From assembly GCA_949373265.1 (NCBI GenBank), contig CASICT010000006.1:1-9411 (forward strand): DNA of 9,411 nt, in the 5' to 3' direction. The notes beneath the pieces were generated by a model. That model ran no database searches. It saw nothing but the letters and a program-made list of their open reading frames with translations, and was not told where the DNA came from. A program made the translations under genes and the position numbers. Position 1 is the first letter of the stretch; every line of letters begins with the position of its first letter. Positions 7,037-9,411 of this stretch are shown in pieces. The DNA comes from Candidatus Poseidoniaceae archaeon. Its GTDB lineage: Archaea; Thermoplasmatota; Poseidoniia; Poseidoniales; Poseidoniaceae.

Positions 7037-7053
7037 TTTCCGCAAGACGGAAA
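7037..7053. repeat. perfect 6-bp hairpin TTTCCG-CAAGA-CGGAAA
   Basis: This is a perfect inverted repeat with a 5-nt loop midway between the two divergent genes. It could be a protein-binding site or an RNA structure. No long T tract follows on either strand, so terminator function is unlikely. Confidence 0.4.
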
Positions 7054-7066
7054 TAAGTTGTTTGAA

Positions 7067-7104
7067 TCCAATTGAAAATTTGATTCTCCAATTGAATAAT
7101 TCAA
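7067..7104. promoter_or_regulatory. TCCAATTGAA direct repeats and TTGAATAATTCAA palindrome (candidate operator/promoter)
   Basis: TCCAATTGAA occurs exactly twice, at 7067-7076 and 7087-7096, a 20-bp period that is close to two helical turns. The second copy runs into the perfect palindrome TTGAAT-A-ATTCAA (7092-7104). This AT-rich block ends 36 nt before the start of the tRNA thiolase gene, about where an archaeal TATA box or an overlapping operator would lie. Which role applies, and which of the two divergent genes it serves, cannot be told from sequence alone. Confidence 0.4.
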
Positions 7105-7140
7105 CCGTTCACATCAAGCCAAGAACCTCATGGAATAGCC

Positions 7141-8097
7141 ATGGCCGACCTGTTTGAAGTCCCGAGTTGCGACAAGTGTCGTAATCCGGCTATTCACCAT
7201 CAGGTATATTCTGGTCGCATGATGTGTGGAGCGCATCTTGCAGAGAGTGTCAGAAAGAAAGTTTCGAAAGCTATGAGGGAACAATTAAAAATTCCCCGAG
7301 GCGGAAATTTCACAATTCTCGTAGCGATTTCAGGTGGCAAGGATTCAGCAGTTCTACTGGAGCGTATTCATGAAAATGTAGGCAAACGTAGAGATGTAAC
7401 AATAGTTGGAGGGTGTGTTGATGAGGGTATTGAAGGATATCGGCCGCCATCACTTGAATGCGCACGAAAGTTATGTGAGAGCCTAGGGGTTAGATTCGAA
7501 ACAGTATCATACCCCGAATTAGGATTCAACGAAATGGATGAAGTCGTAAAAAAGATTGTAGATTTCAATGATAACAAAACACCTTGCTCCTATTGTGGGG
7601 TGTTCCGTCGACAAGGGATCAATCATCTTGCAGAGAGAGTTGGAGCGGATGTTATTGCTTTAGGCCACAACTTAGATGACATGGCTCAAACAATTATGAT
7701 GAATATGCAAAATGGAGATATTGAGCGAACAGTACGCTTAGCTCCTCACACAACAACTCCTATTGAGGGAATGGCGCCTCGAATAGTTCCATTACGTTGG
7801 GTGCCAGAACAGGAAGTTCATCTATATGCAATTCATAAAAAACTACCAATTCACCATGAGGAATGTCCTCATGGCGAAGGGGCTCTTAGATTCAAGCACC
7901 GTGAAACGATTGCTATGATGGAGGCTGATGTACCTGGAACTCGTCATGGATTGCTTAGAATGGCCGATGACATCAAGAAATTACATGCGAAAGCAGGTGG
8001 TCTAAAACCATCTAATCCAATCAATTGTCCTCAGTGTGGACAAATGTGTAGCGGTGCCATTTGTAAAGCGTGTGAAATGAAAGAGCAAATGAAATAA
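7141..8097 (+). CDS. ncsA: tRNA 2-thiouridine synthetase, NcsA/TtuA family (TIGR00269-like)
   Basis: This is a complete 318-residue enzyme. It adenylates a uridine in tRNA through its PP-loop and transfers sulfur carried by a ubiquitin-like donor (SAMP2/TtuB type). Visible features in order: N-terminal zinc site C10-x2-C13, C29-x2-H32; PP-loop SGGKDS (64-69) after the strand FTILVAI; C149-x2-C152 (TPCSYCG) with C242 (EECPHGE), the three cysteines that hold the [4Fe-4S] cluster in TtuA-class enzymes; GHNLDD (175-180); and a C-terminal zinc ribbon C296-x2-C299 / C308-x2-C311. All catalytic residues are present. In haloarchaea NcsA makes s2U34; in thermophiles TtuA makes s2T54. A mesophilic host would favour U34, but sequence alone does not decide. 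The start is ATG 7141; ATG 7129 runs straight into a stop. No strong ribosome binding site is seen, so a leaderless or short-leader message is likely. Monocistronic, divergent from the Roadblock operon. Confidence 0.95.
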   Translation: MADLFEVPSCDKCRNPAIHHQVYSGRMMCGAHLAESVRKKVSKAMREQLKIPRGGNFTILVAISGGKDSAVLLERIHENVGKRRDVTIVGGCVDEGIEGYRPPSLECARKLCESLGVRFETVSYPELGFNEMDEVVKKIVDFNDNKTPCSYCGVFRRQGINHLAERVGADVIALGHNLDDMAQTIMMNMQNGDIERTVRLAPHTTTPIEGMAPRIVPLRWVPEQEVHLYAIHKKLPIHHEECPHGEGALRFKHRETIAMMEADVPGTRHGLLRMADDIKKLHAKAGGLKPSNPINCPQCGQMCSGAICKACEMKEQMK

Positions 8098-8583
8098 TCA
8101 GACTCGTCGCCTAAGTTTTTCCATAAACCCATCCGCTAGTCCTAGCGATTCTAATGCATCATCTATTCTTCCTACTTTGTGAGCATCTTTGGCTAAAGAT
8201 ATCGCTTCTTCAGTCGACCTTCGATCTTCATCATCTAATTTGATTCCACTAGCCTCACACTGGTTGCGTAAAGGTTCCCATTCTTCCAAAACGAATTGTA
8301 ATAATTCATTGGCCTCATCACTAGCCTTTCCTTGCGAGTCTAGTTCTCTTGTTAATCTCTCAAGTAGTGTTGCAGCATGTGTCCATTCAAGGGAGTCTGT
8401 TGCTCTCTCAATTTCAAGTAACCGTGCATCCCAATCGGAAGCATCTTCTCTTTCTGACCAACGAGAGATTAGGTGTACCTTTTGCCTAAGTGCACGTCTA
8501 ATATCATCCATTGCTTCTCTTTCTGCCACAATCTCTCTAACTATTCCCGTCTGACAGCCCTTTGGCTTGCGGATGATTGCCAT
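8098..8583 (-). CDS. C-terminal fragment of a helical-repeat membrane-anchored protein (frameshifted)
   Basis: The region is almost entirely alpha-helical and charged, with repeats of the type 'A...L..g....A..L' (ERATDSLEWTHAATLLERL near 58-76; EAISLAKDAHKVGRIDDAL near 127-145), resembling TPR-like or other helical-hairpin arrays. No catalytic motif is seen. ATG 8583 has no GAGGTGA-type site upstream, and the first 13 residues (MAIIRKPKGCQTG) look unlike the rest. The helical pattern resumes at IVREIVAEREAM and joins seamlessly to the end of the next fragment (LEDGNHPQAKGLSDG) if one base is dropped. I therefore read residues 14-161 as the C-terminal part of one gene spanning 8098 to the right edge. 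The stop abuts the convergent tRNA thiolase stop with no spacer. Confidence 0.6.
   Translation of the reverse strand: MAIIRKPKGCQTGIVREIVAEREAMDDIRRALRQKVHLISRWSEREDASDWDARLLEIERATDSLEWTHAATLLERLTRELDSQGKASDEANELLQFVLEEWEPLRNQCEASGIKLDDEDRRSTEEAISLAKDAHKVGRIDDALESLGLADGFMEKLRRRV
8116..8120 (+). terminator. T5 tract after the tRNA thiolase gene
   Basis: TTTTT begins 19 nt after the TAA stop, inside the antisense of the convergent gene. Archaeal termination can occur at short T runs without a hairpin, so this is a candidate, weakly supported. Confidence 0.25.
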
Positions 8584-9124
8584 CTTCTAGTGATGCTTCT
8601 GCCCTTTCTAGGCGCTCTTCAAGTCCTTTTTTATTCAGGCCATCTGCCGATTTCAATTGGCGAGCAGCCTCTTTAACAGAATCTTCAGCAATTACCATAG
8701 CATCTCCAGAAGCAGATAACTGGTCTGGAATTACCATTGCAAATTCGTATGCTTCCTTTGGCTTTTCAGAATTCAATTTCTTTCTGGCATCTAGAAGCAA
8801 TTCTTCAAGGTTTTCTGGGGGATGCTTGGCTTTAGCAAGTAAAGCAGAACCTTCTCTAATTACAGATTCGGCTTTGCCCCACCACTCTATGATTTCATTT
8901 GCACGCTTCTTGGCTTCTCGAAACAGAATTTCTCCTTCACGAAGACTTCCCAACTCGACTTCTCTTTGACCCATATCCCAGGCTTTTCGAGGGCGCTTTA
9001 CTATTGGAGCGATTTCTTCCGCAGTGGTAATTGCTGCTAATGAGTCCGCCTTTATTGCCTCAACATCCCCAGCTAAGGAAAGAGACCTCTCGATGTCTTC
9101 ATCAGCCTCGTCTAGCAAACGCAT
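8537..9124 (-). CDS. central fragment of the helical-repeat membrane-anchored protein
   Basis: The 195-residue reading is highly helical and charged, with coiled-coil or TPR-like repeats (SLREGEILFREAKKRANEIIEW near 60-81; LLLDARKKLNSEKPKEAYEF near 109-128; LERAEASLEDGNHPQA near 172-187). No known domain is recognised. ATG 9124 is probably not the true start. No good ribosome binding site precedes it (only GGGG 1 nt away). The frame is also open further upstream, reading VTRDPKWG directly before the methionine, and that DPKWGMRLLDEADE run looks like continuous coding sequence. The final two residues before the stop (NS) are likely post-frameshift. I read this as the middle of a single protein that begins with membrane helices in the next fragment. 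Confidence 0.6.
   Translation of the reverse strand: MRLLDEADEDIERSLSLAGDVEAIKADSLAAITTAEEIAPIVKRPRKAWDMGQREVELGSLREGEILFREAKKRANEIIEWWGKAESVIREGSALLAKAKHPPENLEELLLDARKKLNSEKPKEAYEFAMVIPDQLSASGDAMVIAEDSVKEAARQLKSADGLNKKGLEERLERAEASLEDGNHPQAKGLSDGNS
8540..8556 (-). other. apparent +1 frameshift site (GACGGGAATAGTTAG)
   Basis: The upstream frame reads GAC GGG AAT AGT TAG and stops. Dropping one G, or one A of the AA, gives D-G-I-V-R-E and continues the helical protein. A glycine tRNA on GGG could re-pair on GGA, so +1 slippage just before a stop is possible; an indel is simpler. Confidence 0.5.
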
Positions 9125-9137
9125 TCCCCATTTAGGG

Positions 9138-9160
9138 TCACGGGTGACCTTCTTCTCTAG
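9138..9160 (-). other. apparent +1 frameshift site (CCG TGA C)
   Basis: The upstream frame ends GGT CAC CCG TGA C; the +1 frame continues GAC CCT AAA TGG GGA ATG (DPKWGM). The switch must fall between the +1-frame TGA at about 9162 and the TGA at 9138-9140. Reading CCG-(T)-GAC gives HP-DPKWGM. UGA followed by C is a weak stop context, as used in known +1 recoding (prfB, antizyme), but a simple base insertion is equally consistent. Confidence 0.5.
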
Positions 9161-9411
9161 CAGTCATTACCAAACTAGCCGCTTGGTCAACTGCACTACC
9201 TTTGCTTTTCAGAACTAAAACGTAAGTTTCTAACGCATTCAATCGGTTATCAAATTCTTTTCTCAACGGACGAGAATCATCACTTCCATACCAATCTAGT
9301 GTGGCTAGGATAATTCCTAGTCCACAGAGTGCTAATTGTATGACAGATGAGTTGTATTCCATATCGATTGATCCAAGTAATGAGATTTGCCAAAACACAA
9401 CCAAATATCCC
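9138..9411 (-). CDS. N-terminal fragment of the helical-repeat protein, with membrane helices (partial at right edge)
   Basis: The frame is open to the right edge, so the true start may lie outside the window; ATG 9362 and TTG 9404 are internal candidates without a convincing ribosome binding site. Two hydrophobic segments (LVVFWQISLLGSI, cut by the edge, and VIQLALCGLGIILATLDWYG) suggest a membrane hairpin. A charged helix follows (DDSRPLRKEFDNRLNALETYVLVLKSKG) and a second one (AVDQAASLVMTAREE). The frame stops after REEGHP, but the +1 frame continues without interruption into DPKWGMRLLDEADE of the central fragment. Joined, the three fragments give about 436 residues in view: membrane anchor at the N-terminus, then a long helical-repeat cytoplasmic or extracytoplasmic region. 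Confidence 0.58.
   Translation of the reverse strand, partial: GYLVVFWQISLLGSIDMEYNSSVIQLALCGLGIILATLDWYGSDDSRPLRKEFDNRLNALETYVLVLKSKGSAVDQAASLVMTAREEGHP

Noticed and set aside
8189..8554. Plus-strand frames opposite the helical-repeat gene (also 8577-8969)
   Set aside because: Serine- and leucine-rich shadow translations with no start context; the minus-strand reading has coherent heptad and repeat patterns.
8581..8583. ATG 8583 and ATG 9124 as authentic gene starts
   Set aside because: Neither has a GAGGTGA-like site at 4-5 nt, and in both cases the coding pattern runs through from the preceding frame.
1..9411. tRNA, rRNA, CRISPR array, insertion sequence or phage genes
   Set aside because: No cloverleaf, no regularly spaced repeats beyond the two 10-bp copies, and no transposase, integrase or structural phage motifs were seen on either strand.

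Overview
The window reads as low-to-moderate-GC archaeal chromosome. The best guess is a mesophilic marine euryarchaeon of the Thermoplasmatota / Marine Group II (Poseidoniales) type. This rests on an archaeal-type NcsA/TtuA tRNA thiolase, a DUF4350-DUF58-membrane protein cluster of the kind common in archaea, Roadblock/LC7 proteins, and a recurring GAGGTGA-like ribosome binding site 4-5 nt before start codons. Archaeal origin is fairly secure; the lineage is inference. I see no tRNA, rRNA, CRISPR array, transposase or phage gene.

Left block (1-3250, + strand): a tight operon. A DUF4350-like protein, truncated by the left edge, is broken into two overlapping frames around 466-482. It is followed by a DUF58 protein with a degenerate vWA domain and by an eight-helix membrane protein of unknown function. 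In such clusters a MoxR-type ATPase usually lies upstream, which would be outside the window. The probable role is assembly or regulation of something at the cell membrane.

Middle block (6933-3251, - strand): a three-gene operon. A 113-residue Roadblock/LC7 protein has its stop codon inside the ribosome binding site of a ~1041-residue protein. That protein has its own Roadblock-like domain, ~280 residues of coiled coil, a helical region and a very acidic tail. A 66-residue, two-helix membrane protein follows 9 nt later. No GTPase lies in the window, although Roadblock proteins normally regulate small GTPases. This is the best candidate for an undescribed system.

Right block: a 207-nt divergent intergenic region with two hairpins, a 20-bp-spaced direct repeat and a palindrome separates the Roadblock operon from a complete NcsA/TtuA-type tRNA 2-thiolation enzyme (7141-8097, +). 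From 8098 to the right edge (- strand) lies one membrane-anchored helical-repeat gene that appears broken by two frameshifts.

Three apparent frameshifts, all of the same sense (one extra base relative to the continuous reading), sit in otherwise intact DNA. Assembly or sequencing indels are the simplest explanation, but +1 recoding is not excluded. Both convergent gene pairs (3250/3251 and 8097/8098) abut with no spacer.
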